Shown here: positions 7,412-15,311 of the stretch, one piece after another
Layout of the letters: every line of letters starts with the position of its first letter
How positions within the stretch are numbered: the first letter of the stretch is position 1
NCBI RefSeq assembly: GCF_024198235.1
Contig: NZ_JAKCFB010000006.1
Coordinates: forward strand, 62,001 to 126,000
DNA from: Myxococcus dinghuensis
GTDB taxonomy: Bacteria > Myxococcota > Myxococcia > Myxococcales > Myxococcaceae
Length of the DNA: 64,000 bases
Reading direction: 5' to 3'
Made by a program: the position numbers and the translations under genes
Notes under the pieces: generated by a model
The model's database searches: none
Seen by the model: the letters and a program-made list of their open reading frames with translations, nothing else
Told to the model about the DNA's origin: nothing

Positions 7412-8250
7412 CGCACGACTCCGATCCGCTGTCCCAGGCGGAGCACCGCCTCCTCCTGGAGGCTGGCGTCCCACGTGACGCGCCCGGGCTCGAACAGCAG
7501 GATGATGGTGGAGCCCATCTCGAAGCGGCCCAGCTCGCCGCCCTTCTCCACCTTGTAGCCGTCCTGGTAGCGGTGCACCTTGCCGGGCTGGCCCGTGTGC
7601 GTGGTGATGTCGTCGTACGACGCCTTGATGCGCGACACACACGTGGCGCCCACCTTCACCACCGCGCACTTGCCGGCCGCCGTGTCCAGGTACGTCACCA
7701 GCCGCTCGTTGACGCAGAACAGGGACTGCTTGTTCTTCACCGACGCGGGGTTCACCGGCCAGAACTCGCCGGGGATGTACGCGTAGCCGGTGATGGTGCC
7801 CCCCAGCGGGGCGTGGATGCGGTGGTAGTCGCGCGGCGACAGGTACACCGTCGTCCAGGCGCCGCCGTGGAAGGGCTTCGCGGCCTCCGCGTCGCCCAGC
7901 AGCTCGTCCACCGTGTACTCGATGCCCTTGGCCTGCAGGCACCGCCCGTTGTCCGAGTAGCCCACCTGGGACACGCGGCCGTCCACCGGGGACACCACCG
8001 CCTTCTCGTCCGGGTCGATGGGCCGCAGGCCGTCCTTGAGCCCGCGCGTGAAGAACTGCGCGAACGTCGGGTAGAACTCGATGGGGTGCTCGGCCTCCGC
8101 CAGGTCCACGTCGTACGCCTTGGCGAACGCACGCATGGCCGCCTGGTGGAGGGGCGCGGGGATGGGGACGCGGGTGGCCATGCCCACCGCCGACGACAGG
8201 GCGGACTTGGGCAACACGCGCATCAACTTCATGAAGGTCTGGTCGTTCAT
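7408..8250 (-). CDS. psd: Phosphatidylserine decarboxylase
   Basis: 280 residues from ATG 8250 (MNDQTFMKLMRVLPK). It converts phosphatidylserine to phosphatidylethanolamine at the inner membrane. The Asp-His-Ser processing triad is visible in VVSPVDGRVS, YHRIHAPLGG and FEMGSTIILLFEP. The self-cleavage site that makes the pyruvoyl group is usually LGST; here it reads MGST, with Gly-Ser retained, so autoprocessing should still occur. It overlaps hisS by 4 bp, so the two are probably cotranscribed. No phosphatidylserine synthase is seen nearby. Confidence 0.95.
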   Translation of the reverse strand: MNDQTFMKLMRVLPKSALSSAVGMATRVPIPAPLHQAAMRAFAKAYDVDLAEAEHPIEFYPTFAQFFTRGLKDGLRPIDPDEKAVVSPVDGRVSQVGYSDNGRCLQAKGIEYTVDELLGDAEAAKPFHGGAWTTVYLSPRDYHRIHAPLGGTITGYAYIPGEFWPVNPASVKNKQSLFCVNERLVTYLDTAAGKCAVVKVGATCVSRIKASYDDITTHTGQPGKVHRYQDGYKVEKGGELGRFEMGSTIILLFEPGRVTWDASLQEEAVLRLGQRIGVVR

Positions 8251-8263
8251 GGGGCGATTCCTA

Positions 8264-8977
8264 CTAACGGCCGGCGTCCGGAGCCGTGCCTCCATCGAGG
8301 GTCCGGGGCACCGTGCGCACGGAGCTCTTCGGTAACACCATCAGCACCCGTCCCTCTTCGATGAGCAGCACCGAATCGACGTGGGTCGGGTACTCCAGGG
8401 TGCAGGACGTGCGCGGGTTCAGCTCCCAGGTCTCGCGCAGGCCACGCCCCTCCACGTTGATGGGGGCGCCCCGCTGGAAGCAGCCCCGGAAGCCCGCCAC
8501 GAGCTCGCTCGCCGGCGTGCCCATCTGGGGGCCGGGAATCGGACCAGCGTCGGGCGCTCCCGCGTCCGCGGGCGCCACCTCGACGGGGGGCGGAGGCAGC
8601 GCGACCGGCAGCGCGCTGGGGCTGGAGGCCGTGGGCGGCACCTCGCGGGCGCTGGCGACGGCCTTGTGGCGCGCGTCGACCTCGCCCTGCATCCGCGCCC
8701 GCTCACGGGCGATGCGCTGGAGCAGCTCCTGGGCCGCCGGGGCGTCCAGGCTGGCCTGGGGGACGCGCTGGAGCTGGGCCTCGATCTCCCCCATCTGCGG
8801 GTCGAGGTACGCCTCGTCCAGCTTCTGCGCGTACAGGGTGCGGAACTGGCGGGAGGCCTGCTCGTACTCGGCGGAGGGCGGGGGCGGCTCCCTGCGGCAC
8901 GCGGAGAGTGCCAACACGAGGGAGCCGAGAAGGGCCGCGAAGGGCCGGAGGGACGCTCGAAGGACCTGGGGGCTCAC
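8264..8977 (-). CDS. Hypothetical lipoprotein with coiled-coil segment
   Basis: 237 residues from GTG 8977. A signal peptide with lipobox LALSAC (Cys27) indicates a lipid-anchored envelope protein. Residues 35-105 are Glu/Arg/Gln-rich and likely helical. A Pro/Ala-rich stretch with DAGAPDAGP follows, then a beta-rich C-terminal domain of about 80 residues containing two Cys (GCFQRG, TSCTLEYP) that ends in an Asp/Gly tail. No enzymatic motif is recognised. It is 13 bp upstream of psd on the same strand, which suggests cotranscription and possibly an envelope-related role. Confidence 0.8.
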   Translation of the reverse strand: MSPQVLRASLRPFAALLGSLVLALSACRREPPPPSAEYEQASRQFRTLYAQKLDEAYLDPQMGEIEAQLQRVPQASLDAPAAQELLQRIARERARMQGEVDARHKAVASAREVPPTASSPSALPVALPPPPVEVAPADAGAPDAGPIPGPQMGTPASELVAGFRGCFQRGAPINVEGRGLRETWELNPRTSCTLEYPTHVDSVLLIEEGRVLMVLPKSSVRTVPRTLDGGTAPDAGR

Positions 8978-9032
8978 AAGCTGGGTTTATTTCATTTCCC
9001 CGGCCCTGTGCCCACTTTTCGAGCGCGCCGCG

Positions 9033-9764
9033 TCAGACGCCCAGGAACAGGCGCTTGCCGAAGTTGAGCGCCAGGTCCGCGTCGAAGATCTTCTGCGCGG
9101 ACGTCTCGATGTCGTACTCCACGCGCAGGTACTCCACCGTGCGCGCGTCCGTGTCGCAGATGACGAAGCACGCCCGGTTGTCGTAGTCCCGGGGCTGGCC
9201 CACGCTGCCCACGGAGATGATGTACTTGTAGCCCCGGCGGATGCCGAACTTCTGGGCCACCACGTCGTTCACCTCGCCATTGCCGATGGCGAACGCCCGG
9301 CACAGGTGGCTGTGCCCGATGAACGTCACCTCCGGCAGCTCCTCCACGTAGGGCGTCAGCTCCCGGGCCTGCTCCAGCGCGAAGATGTACTCGTAGGCCT
9401 TCGGGTCGATGGGCGAGCCGTGGCAGAAGCCCACGTCGCCGATGCGGTACGTGTACGGGAGGCTGCGCAGCCACGCCATGTTCTCGTCCGTGAGGACGTT
9501 GGCGGACCAGTCCAGCGCGTGCCGGGCGGCGTCGTAGTAGTACGAGTAGTCCATCCGCCCCGCCACCGCCGCGTCGTGGTTGCCCAGCAGCGTCACCTCC
9601 GTCACCGAACGCACCAGCTCGCAGCATGGGTTCGGGGAGGCGCCGTATCCGACGATGTCCCCCAGGGACACGATGCGATCGACCTTCTGGTGCTCGCAGA
9701 CCCGCAGCACCTCCGTGAGCGCCTCGATGTTGGAGTGGATGTCGGAAATGACCGCGATACGCAT
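9033..9764 (-). CDS. Calcineurin-like metallophosphoesterase (YfcE/DR1281-type)
   Basis: 243 residues. The five metal-binding blocks are all present: DIHSN at residues 8-12, LGDIVGYG near 35, LLGNHD near 61, CHGSP near 115 and GHSH near 150. This is the small cytosolic phosphoesterase fold seen in YfcE and the bacterial Apaf-like phosphatases, acting on phosphomono- or diesters with Mn/Ni. The LGDIVGYG...P-C-C-E-L block is common in the DR1281/diadenosine tetraphosphatase-like subgroup. The substrate is unknown. It precedes the psd-hisS run on the same strand with a 55 bp gap. Confidence 0.9.
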   Translation of the reverse strand: MRIAVISDIHSNIEALTEVLRVCEHQKVDRIVSLGDIVGYGASPNPCCELVRSVTEVTLLGNHDAAVAGRMDYSYYYDAARHALDWSANVLTDENMAWLRSLPYTYRIGDVGFCHGSPIDPKAYEYIFALEQARELTPYVEELPEVTFIGHSHLCRAFAIGNGEVNDVVAQKFGIRRGYKYIISVGSVGQPRDYDNRACFVICDTDARTVEYLRVEYDIETSAQKIFDADLALNFGKRLFLGV

Positions 9765-9796
9765 GGGGGCCTCGGTCGACCTGGGACTTCCGGCGT

Positions 9797-10147
9797 TCAG
9801 CCGGCCCAGGACGCCTTCACGGGGTTCTGCTGCTGCGAAATAATCCGCCGGAGACGTCCCAGGGTTTCCGCGTCGATATTTTCAAAGCGAAGGCCCATCC
9901 CCGGGGGATTGGCGCGATCCTCGTCCTCCCGGAGCCATACGACGGTGGCGGAGGCCTGCACCTCGGGGTCCTCCGCCGGCCCCAGCCGGACCAGCGCCCG
10001 CGCGCCGGGGGACAGGGGCGTGCTCGTGCGGAGGAACAGCCCTCCCTCGCTCAAGTTGGTGATGCGGGCATACAGGGTGACGTTGTCTCCCTCGCACCAA
10101 CACCGCAACTGCGTGGGAACCCGCGTGGACTTTCGGTTATCGCTCAA
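9797..10147 (-). CDS. PilZ-domain protein (putative c-di-GMP receptor)
   Basis: About 116 residues if translation begins at the TTG at 10147 (LSDNRKSTR), which sits 6 bases after AGGA; an earlier TTG at 10171 would add 8 residues. The PilZ signatures are RKSTRVP (RxxxR) near the N-terminus and NLSEGGLFL (D/NxSxxG) near residue 37, followed by a beta-barrel with V-V-W. Single-domain PilZ proteins of this length form a large paralogous family in myxobacteria. It may bind cyclic di-GMP and affect motility or envelope functions. The window also encodes a diguanylate cyclase at 30466-32637, but no direct link is shown. Confidence 0.88.
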   Translation of the reverse strand: MSDNRKSTRVPTQLRCWCEGDNVTLYARITNLSEGGLFLRTSTPLSPGARALVRLGPAEDPEVQASATVVWLREDEDRANPPGMGLRFENIDAETLGRLRRIISQQQNPVKASWAG

Positions 10148-10214
10148 CCCTCTTCCTTCCCCGGGCACCAAGGGGCGAAGCGTAGAGACGCCCTGAACAC
10201 ACCGTCAAGTTCAC

Positions 10215-10229
10215 GGGTCCCCAGGACCC
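10215..10229. repeat. Short hairpin downstream of the PfkB kinase gene
   Basis: GGGTCC and GGACCC form a 6-bp stem with a 3-base loop, 19 bp past the stop codon of the minus-strand PfkB gene. No U-tract follows. It may be a weak transcription pause or end site. Confidence 0.3.
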
Positions 10230-10247
10230 CACCTGCCTGCTCGGCGA

Positions 10248-11171
10248 TCAGCGCTCCAGCGGCCCCAGGTCGTCGAAGTGCGTGAGCTTCCGGAATTCCG
10301 CGAAGCGCGCGTGGATCTCCGGCCGGGTCACCTCGCGCAGGCGCTCGAGGCTGAACTTCTCCACGGTGAAGGAGGCCATGACGCTGCCCATGACCATGGC
10401 GCGGCGGAGCACCTGGCCGTCCACGCCGGGCGAGGTGGCGAGCGCGCCCATGAAGCCGCCGGCGAAGGTGTCTCCCGCGCCGGTGGGGTCGAAGACCTCC
10501 GCCAGGGGGAAGGCCGGGCAGGCGAAGATGTGGTCCTTCTCGAAGAGGAGCGCGCCGTACTCACCGCGCTTGATGACCACGCGCTCGGGCCCCATGGAGA
10601 GGATGGCGCGCGCGGCCTTCACGACGTTGTGCTCGCCGGCGAGCTGGCGCGCCTCCGCGTCGTTGACGAAGAGCAGGTTGACGCGGCGGAGCGTCTTGAG
10701 CAGCGCGTCCCGGCAGCCCTGGATCCAGTAGTTCATCGTGTCGGCGGCGACCAGGCGGGGGTTGCGCACCTGATCCACGACGCGGGACTGGAGCTCCGGG
10801 TGGATGTTGCCCAGGAAGACGTAGGGCGAGTCGCAATAGCCGGCCGGCAGCACCGGGGAGAAGGACTGGAAGACGTTGAGCTGGGTGTCGAGCGTCTTCG
10901 CCTCGTTCAGCTCGTAGCCGTAGCGGCCCTTCCAGCGGAACGTGCGGCCGGGCTCGCGGGTGAGCCCCTCCAGGTCGATGCCCCGGCCCCGCAGGAAGGT
11001 GACGTGGGCCTCGGGGAAGTCCTCCCCCACCACCGCCACCACCCGCACGGGGCTGAAGAACGACGCCGACGTCGAGAAGTACGTGGCGGAACCGCCGAGG
11101 ACGTCCTCCTTCTGACCGAAGGGGGTTTCGACCGAGTCCAGAGCGACGGAGCCGACGACGAGGAGGGACAT
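10248..11171 (-). CDS. PfkB/ribokinase-family sugar kinase
   Basis: 307 residues. The N-terminal block LLVVGSVALDSVETPFG with GGSATYFS is the PfkB substrate lid region. The C-terminal signature DPTGAGDTFAGGFMGAL (about 236-252) contains the catalytic Asp and anion hole. The likely reaction is ATP-dependent phosphorylation of a sugar or nucleoside; the exact substrate cannot be read from the sequence. The closest style is the bacterial sugar kinases annotated as ribokinase-like or adenosine kinase-like. It stands alone, 114 bp downstream of mlaD, with a strong hairpin over its ribosome site. Confidence 0.9.
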   Translation of the reverse strand: MSLLVVGSVALDSVETPFGQKEDVLGGSATYFSTSASFFSPVRVVAVVGEDFPEAHVTFLRGRGIDLEGLTREPGRTFRWKGRYGYELNEAKTLDTQLNVFQSFSPVLPAGYCDSPYVFLGNIHPELQSRVVDQVRNPRLVAADTMNYWIQGCRDALLKTLRRVNLLFVNDAEARQLAGEHNVVKAARAILSMGPERVVIKRGEYGALLFEKDHIFACPAFPLAEVFDPTGAGDTFAGGFMGALATSPGVDGQVLRRAMVMGSVMASFTVEKFSLERLREVTRPEIHARFAEFRKLTHFDDLGPLER

Positions 11172-11177
11172 GCGAGC

Positions 11178-11216
11178 TTCCTGGGAATGCCGTGAGGCAC
11201 GGCGCTCATCCAGGAA
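11178..11216 (-). promoter_or_regulatory. Hairpin enclosing the ribosome binding site of the PfkB gene
   Basis: On the minus strand TTCCTGG pairs with CCAGGAA (7 bp), and an inner GCCGTG/CACGGC stem (6 bp) closes a 3-base loop. The 3' arm contains AGGA, the only Shine-Dalgarno-like sequence, 7 bases before the ATG at 11171. The structure could limit translation initiation. Whether it switches is unknown; no recognised riboswitch consensus is present. Confidence 0.45.
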
Positions 11217-11285
11217 CCCCGTGCCGGTGCCGGTTACGCGGTTTCCCGGCGCGCGTCAAGCTCGCAGCCCCGTGAAATCCGGGGA

Positions 11286-12815
11286 TCAGAGGGACGGGAT
11301 GCCCGTGGCCGTGAGGATGGCCTTCAGGTCGTCGTCGGTGAAGTAGAGGCCACCGCCCACGAAGAAGTCGCGCCCGGCGATGAGCCGCTGCGTGGAGACC
11401 TCGCGCTGCTGGGCGTTGAGGATGTCGTCCATGCCCGCGACCACGAAGAGGTGGTCGAACGCCGTCGCCTGCAGCGTCGCGCGCAGACGGGGGTAGCGCA
11501 GCTCGTCCGCGGCGAAGTTGAACGCGTCCATCTTCAGCGTCACCGCGTCGTCGAACAGGTGCAGGTCCGCGCCCACGCCACCCGTGGACTCGATGAGGCC
11601 CACGCGCAGGGTGGTGAAGTACCAGCGCTTGGCGAACTGGGCGCTGATCTTCAGGCTCTCCTTGGTCACCTTCTGCGTCTGGACGACCGGGTCGCCCTCC
11701 GAGGGCGGGTTGGTCTGCACCACCTGCGTGGTCACCGTGCCGCGCGGATCATCCACCAGCTCCAGCAGGTAGTACTTGTCCGGCTTCGGGATGAGCTTCA
11801 CGGAGAACACGTTCTTGGAGCGGCCCTGCGCCGCCAGGTACGTGCTCTGGATGCCCACCTCCGTCTGGAGGTCGGTGAGCTTGGCGGCGAAGCGGGCCAC
11901 GTCCTGGACCGTCTCGCGCACCTCGCGGCCCACGCTCTCGTCGGCCAGGAGCACACCGGCGGCGCCCTCGCCGTCCTTCACCTTGCGGGTGATCTCCTCC
12001 AGGTTGCCCAGGGTGTGGTCCAGCTTGTTGAGCGTCTGCTTGAGGCTGGCGACGCTCTCCTTGAAGTCCCCTTCCCCGCTGCCGACGATGTTCTTGACGC
12101 TGGCGAGCACCTCGCGGACGTCGCGGGTGATGAACTCGATGTTGTCGACGATGCGACCGACGTCGGCCTGGTTGCTCTGGGTGATCGTCCGCACGTCCGA
12201 GGACACGCCCTCGAAGTTGGCCAGGATGACGTCCAGGCGGTCCGCGTTGCGGCGCACCGTGGCGTCCACCGAGTCCGACAGGCGCACCAGGTTCTCCACG
12301 ATGCGCTGGAGCGACCCCGCACCCCGCTCGCCGCCGAGCACCTCGCGCAGCGCCCCCGTCACCTGCTGGATGTCGGAGGTGATCTGCGACAGGGACTCGA
12401 AGATGGCCTCCATGCCCTGGGTGTCGATGACGCGGCGGATCTGCCCGCCGTTCTCCAGGCGCGGCGCGTTCTCCGTCCCGGGGTTCAGGTCCAGCAGGTA
12501 GTCGCCCAGCAGCGACTCGGAGCGCTTGGTGAGGACCGCGTCCTCCCGCAGGTCCACGTCGTTGCGGATCTTCAACATGACCCGCGCGCGCGTCCCCTCC
12601 AGGACGATGTCGTCGATCTCCCCCACCCGGATGCCGGCGATCTGCACCCGTCCCCGGATGGCCAGACCCGACGCGTCCCGGAAGTACGCCCACACACGGG
12701 TGGCGTCCCGGTCGCTCAGGCCTCCCTCGCGCGCGAACAGGACGAAGGTGACGAAAAAGGCCCCCGCGGCGATGACCAGCAGGCCAACACGGAAGGGCGT
12801 AACGAGCTTCTTCAC
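11286..12815 (-). CDS. mlaD: MlaD-type MCE protein with long C-terminal, barrel-like extension
   Basis: 509 residues. An N-terminal membrane anchor (about 7-27, VGLLVIAAGAFFVTFVLF) is followed by one MCE domain (about 38-115) with SGLAIRGRVQIAGIRVGEI and SLLGDYLLDLNPG. Residues about 130-330 are a long helical region of coiled-coil character (repeats such as RIVENL, RNADRLD, VDNIEFI). The last 170 residues are beta-rich with alternating aromatics (KYYLLELVDD, WYFTTLRVGLIEST, ADLHLFDDAVTLKMDAFNF) and resemble an outer-membrane barrel or barrel-like domain. MCE proteins carry lipids between membranes. Canonical MlaD is about 180 residues, so this form may span the periplasm. It follows mlaF with a 99 bp gap holding a hairpin. 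Confidence 0.9.
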   Translation of the reverse strand: MKKLVTPFRVGLLVIAAGAFFVTFVLFAREGGLSDRDATRVWAYFRDASGLAIRGRVQIAGIRVGEIDDIVLEGTRARVMLKIRNDVDLREDAVLTKRSESLLGDYLLDLNPGTENAPRLENGGQIRRVIDTQGMEAIFESLSQITSDIQQVTGALREVLGGERGAGSLQRIVENLVRLSDSVDATVRRNADRLDVILANFEGVSSDVRTITQSNQADVGRIVDNIEFITRDVREVLASVKNIVGSGEGDFKESVASLKQTLNKLDHTLGNLEEITRKVKDGEGAAGVLLADESVGREVRETVQDVARFAAKLTDLQTEVGIQSTYLAAQGRSKNVFSVKLIPKPDKYYLLELVDDPRGTVTTQVVQTNPPSEGDPVVQTQKVTKESLKISAQFAKRWYFTTLRVGLIESTGGVGADLHLFDDAVTLKMDAFNFAADELRYPRLRATLQATAFDHLFVVAGMDDILNAQQREVSTQRLIAGRDFFVGGGLYFTDDDLKAILTATGIPSL

Positions 12816-12884
12816 CTGATGTGACTCCGAGGGCTACCGGCCGGGCGCGACTCTAGCGTTTTGCATCCGGAGTGCCACAAATTC

Positions 12885-12918
12885 CTGACCCTGCCCCACC
12901 CCGGGGGGCAGGGGTCAG
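12885..12918 (-). repeat. Strong hairpin between mlaF and mlaD, overlapping the mlaF stop
   Basis: TGACCCTGCCCC (12886-12897) pairs with GGGGCAGGGGTCA (12905-12917) with one bulged base, and an extra C/G pair extends it. The mlaF TGA lies inside the arm. On the minus-strand transcript it would sit between mlaF and mlaD, followed by AATTTG rather than a U-run. It could therefore attenuate transcription or stabilise the mlaEF part of the mRNA rather than terminate fully. Confidence 0.5.
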
Positions 12919-13700
12919 TTCTTTCCGAACCATGTCTCCAGGAAGACCTTCACCGCGGGCTGCTGGGACTCGCGCAGCTGCTCCGGGGGGCCGTTCTCCA
13001 CGATGACGCCCTTGGACAGGAAGGCGATCTGATCCGCCACGTTGAAGGCGGACGAGATGTCGTGGCTGATGACCACGCTGGTGACCCCCAGACCCTTTTG
13101 AGCCGCGAGGATCATCTCGTCCACGTAGTCGGTGGTGATGGGGTCCAGGCCGGTGGTGGGCTCGTCGTAGAGGACGATCTTCGGATCCAGCACGACGGCG
13201 CGCGCCAGGCCCACGCGCTTGCGCATGCCGCCGGACAGGTCGGACGGGAACTTCGACTCCACCTCCCGCTTCAGGCCCATCAGGTCCAGCTTGGCGCGGA
13301 CCTTCGCGTACAGCTCGTCCTCGGACAGCTTCGTGTGTTGGCGCAGCGGGAAGGCCACGTTCTCGAACACCGTCATGGAGTCGAAGAGCGCGGCGGCCTG
13401 GAACACCATGCCGAACTTGGCGCGCACCCGCTGCAGGTGCTCCACGCTGAGCGGGACGATGTCCTCCCCGTCGATGACGACCTTGCCGCTGTCCGGCTTG
13501 AGCAGGCCGATCATGTGCTTCATCAGCACCGTCTTGCCGGAGCCGGAGCCCCCGAGGATGACGCAGGTGCTGCCCACCGGCACCTTCAGGTTGATGCCGG
13601 TGAGGACCTTGTTCTCCCCGAAGGTCTTCTGCAGGTCGACGATCTCGATCATCGGCCGGGAGGCCGCGTCGGCGTCGCGAGGAGGAGCGTTGGCAGCCAT
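12915..13700 (-). CDS. mlaF: MlaF-type ABC transporter ATPase
   Basis: 261 residues from ATG 13700, which shares one base with the MlaE stop (TGATG). The ABC motifs are intact: Walker A GGSGSGKT (about 53-60), Q-loop FQAAALFDSMTV (the Mla-typical AALFDSMTVFENV), signature LSGGMRKRVGLARA, Walker B IVLYDEPTTGLDP and switch His SHD. It drives retrograde or anterograde phospholipid transport together with MlaE and MlaD. An N-terminal extension of about 17 residues precedes IEIVDLQKTF. The SGGM variant of the signature is usual for MlaF/Mkl. Confidence 0.96.
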   Translation of the reverse strand: MAANAPPRDADAASRPMIEIVDLQKTFGENKVLTGINLKVPVGSTCVILGGSGSGKTVLMKHMIGLLKPDSGKVVIDGEDIVPLSVEHLQRVRAKFGMVFQAAALFDSMTVFENVAFPLRQHTKLSEDELYAKVRAKLDLMGLKREVESKFPSDLSGGMRKRVGLARAVVLDPKIVLYDEPTTGLDPITTDYVDEMILAAQKGLGVTSVVISHDISSAFNVADQIAFLSKGVIVENGPPEQLRESQQPAVKVFLETWFGKN

Positions 13701-14515
13701 CAGTGCATGACGAGGCCGACGAGGAAGTCGAGGATGAAGATGGACAGGGCGCTGGCCACCATCGCCTCCGTCGTCGCCTGGCCCACGCCCTTCGCGCCAC
13801 CGGAGGCGTTGAAGCCCTTGTAGCAACAGATGAGGGCCACGGAGAGGCCGAACACGGCGCCCTTGATGACGCCCTCGTAGATGTCCACCGGCTCCAGCCA
13901 CTGCTGGGTGCGGGTGAGGAACGTGCCGGGGGAGATGCCCAGGCCGGACACGGCCACGAAGTACGCGCCGGACATGCCCGCCGTGCTGAAGAGGATGGTG
14001 AGCATGGGCACCATGAACAGCCCCGCCAGCACCCGGGGCACCAGCAGGTACTGCACCGGGTTGACGGCCATGGTCTCCAGCGCGTCCACCTGTTCCGTGA
14101 CGCGCATGGTGCCCAGCTCCGTGCACATGGCGGACCCGGCGCGCATGGTGACCATCAGCGCGGAGAACACGGCGGCCAGCTCGCGGGTGAGCGTCAGCGC
14201 CACGGTGGGGCCCACCAGGCTCTCCGCGTCGAACAGGCGGAACGCCTCCGACGTCTGGAGGGCGAACACCATGCCCGTGAACAGCCCCGTCAGCCCGACG
14301 ATGAAGATGGAGCCCACGCCCACGAAGTCCAGCTGGGCGAACAGGTTCTGGAGCCGGTAGGGGCGGCGGACGCTCCAGCGCGCCACGTCCAGGCCGAGCG
14401 TGACGACTCCGCCGATGGTGCTGACGACGTCGATGAGGCCCTTGCCGAAGCCCGCTACCGCCTGGGTGAACATCCCCGGCTCGCTGGCCGGCTTGCTGGG
14501 GGTCTGCGTCGTCAT
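13700..14515 (-). CDS. mlaE: MlaE-type ABC transporter permease
   Basis: 271 residues with about five to six hydrophobic segments. Family hallmarks are FTGMVFALQ, LTRELAAVFSALMVTMRAGSAMCTELGTMRVTEQVDALETMAVNPVQYLLVPRV, and a C-terminal cytoplasm-facing CYKGFNASGGAKGVG. It forms the inner-membrane channel of the lipid transporter with MlaF and MlaD. It is first in the minus-strand operon mlaE-mlaF-mlaD. Canonical mlaB and mlaC are not adjacent. It is transcribed divergently from the zinc-ribbon/CarD-like gene, with a 199 bp shared upstream region. Confidence 0.96.
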   Translation of the reverse strand: MTTQTPSKPASEPGMFTQAVAGFGKGLIDVVSTIGGVVTLGLDVARWSVRRPYRLQNLFAQLDFVGVGSIFIVGLTGLFTGMVFALQTSEAFRLFDAESLVGPTVALTLTRELAAVFSALMVTMRAGSAMCTELGTMRVTEQVDALETMAVNPVQYLLVPRVLAGLFMVPMLTILFSTAGMSGAYFVAVSGLGISPGTFLTRTQQWLEPVDIYEGVIKGAVFGLSVALICCYKGFNASGGAKGVGQATTEAMVASALSIFILDFLVGLVMH

Positions 14516-14670
14516 GCGTTCGGGCGCCTACTCTTACGTGCCACGGCGGGGGGCACAAGCGAAGTGTTCCCTCTTCTCCCTGGCCCCGACGTCCGGCGAG
14601 CGGGCACCCGTCGAAGGGACTACCTCCTCATGGAGTGTTGCGTTTATCTTCCGCGCCCCTTTCCTTCCAT

Positions 14671-14697
14671 GCCCGGTGGTCCCCGCGGTCACCGGGC
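14671..14697 (+). promoter_or_regulatory. Inverted repeat in the leader of the zinc-ribbon gene
   Basis: GCCCGGTG and CACCGGGC (8 bp) flank an 11-base loop, ending 17 bases before the ATG at 14715. No clear Shine-Dalgarno sequence lies between. It might be an operator in the divergent mlaE/zinc-ribbon control region or an mRNA leader hairpin. Confidence 0.3.
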
Positions 14698-14714
14698 CGA
14701 GAACTCAGACGAAC

Positions 14715-15287
14715 ATGGCAACTCACAAGGTCGGCGGCGAGGTGGATGCGTACTGCACCCGCTGCAAGCTCACCCTCGCGCACACCATCCTGGCGATGGT
14801 GGGAACGAAGATTGCTCGGGTGCGCTGCAACACGTGCAACGGGGACCACGCCTACCGCGGGGCCCCGGGCACGACGGATCGCCCCACGCCCAGCAGCACC
14901 CCGCGCGCGAGCCGCGCCTCCTCCTCCGGGTCGTCCTCCGCGAAGGCGGAGAAGGTCATCATCTCCTTCGAGGAGCAGCTGGCCGGCAAGGACATCGCCA
15001 ACGCGCCGAAGTACAGCCCCAAGGACACCTATCAGGTGGATCAGGTCGTCTCCCATCCGACCTTCGGCATCGGCCTGGTGACGGCGGTGCGGGGCGACAA
15101 GGTGGACCTCACCTTCCGCACCGACACCAAGACGCTGGTGCACGGCCGCGGCGGCCCGCCGGCGGAGAAGCCCGCCTTCAGCCCGCCCACGCGCGGCGCC
15201 ACCGGCCCGGCCGACAAGCCCATGGCCGCCGAGCCTCCGCCCGCTGACGCCGAGGCTTCCGGGGAATCCGCCACCAACGGGGATTGA
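14715..15287 (+). CDS. Zinc-ribbon protein with CarD/Tudor-like domain
   Basis: 190 residues from ATG 14715. CxxC pairs at Cys14/17 and Cys38/41 (YCTRC, VRCNTC) form a likely zinc ribbon. A Ser-rich linker (about 55-75) leads to a 50-residue segment DQVVSHPTFGIGLVTAVRGDKVDLTF ending KTLVHG. This has the H-x-x-FG-x-G-x-V pattern of CarD_TRCF/Tudor-like SH3 barrels that bind RNA polymerase or partner proteins. The C-terminus is Pro/Ala/Glu-rich and disordered. I infer a nucleic acid or RNA polymerase-associated regulator; the exact role is unknown. Myxobacteria use several CarD-like regulators (CarD, CdnL), but this one lacks their characteristic AT-hook or CdnL domain. Confidence 0.85.
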   Translation: MATHKVGGEVDAYCTRCKLTLAHTILAMVGTKIARVRCNTCNGDHAYRGAPGTTDRPTPSSTPRASRASSSGSSSAKAEKVIISFEEQLAGKDIANAPKYSPKDTYQVDQVVSHPTFGIGLVTAVRGDKVDLTFRTDTKTLVHGRGGPPAEKPAFSPPTRGATGPADKPMAAEPPPADAEASGESATNGD

Positions 15288-15311
15288 CCCGGCGCGGGGA
15301 GGGGGCGAAGT

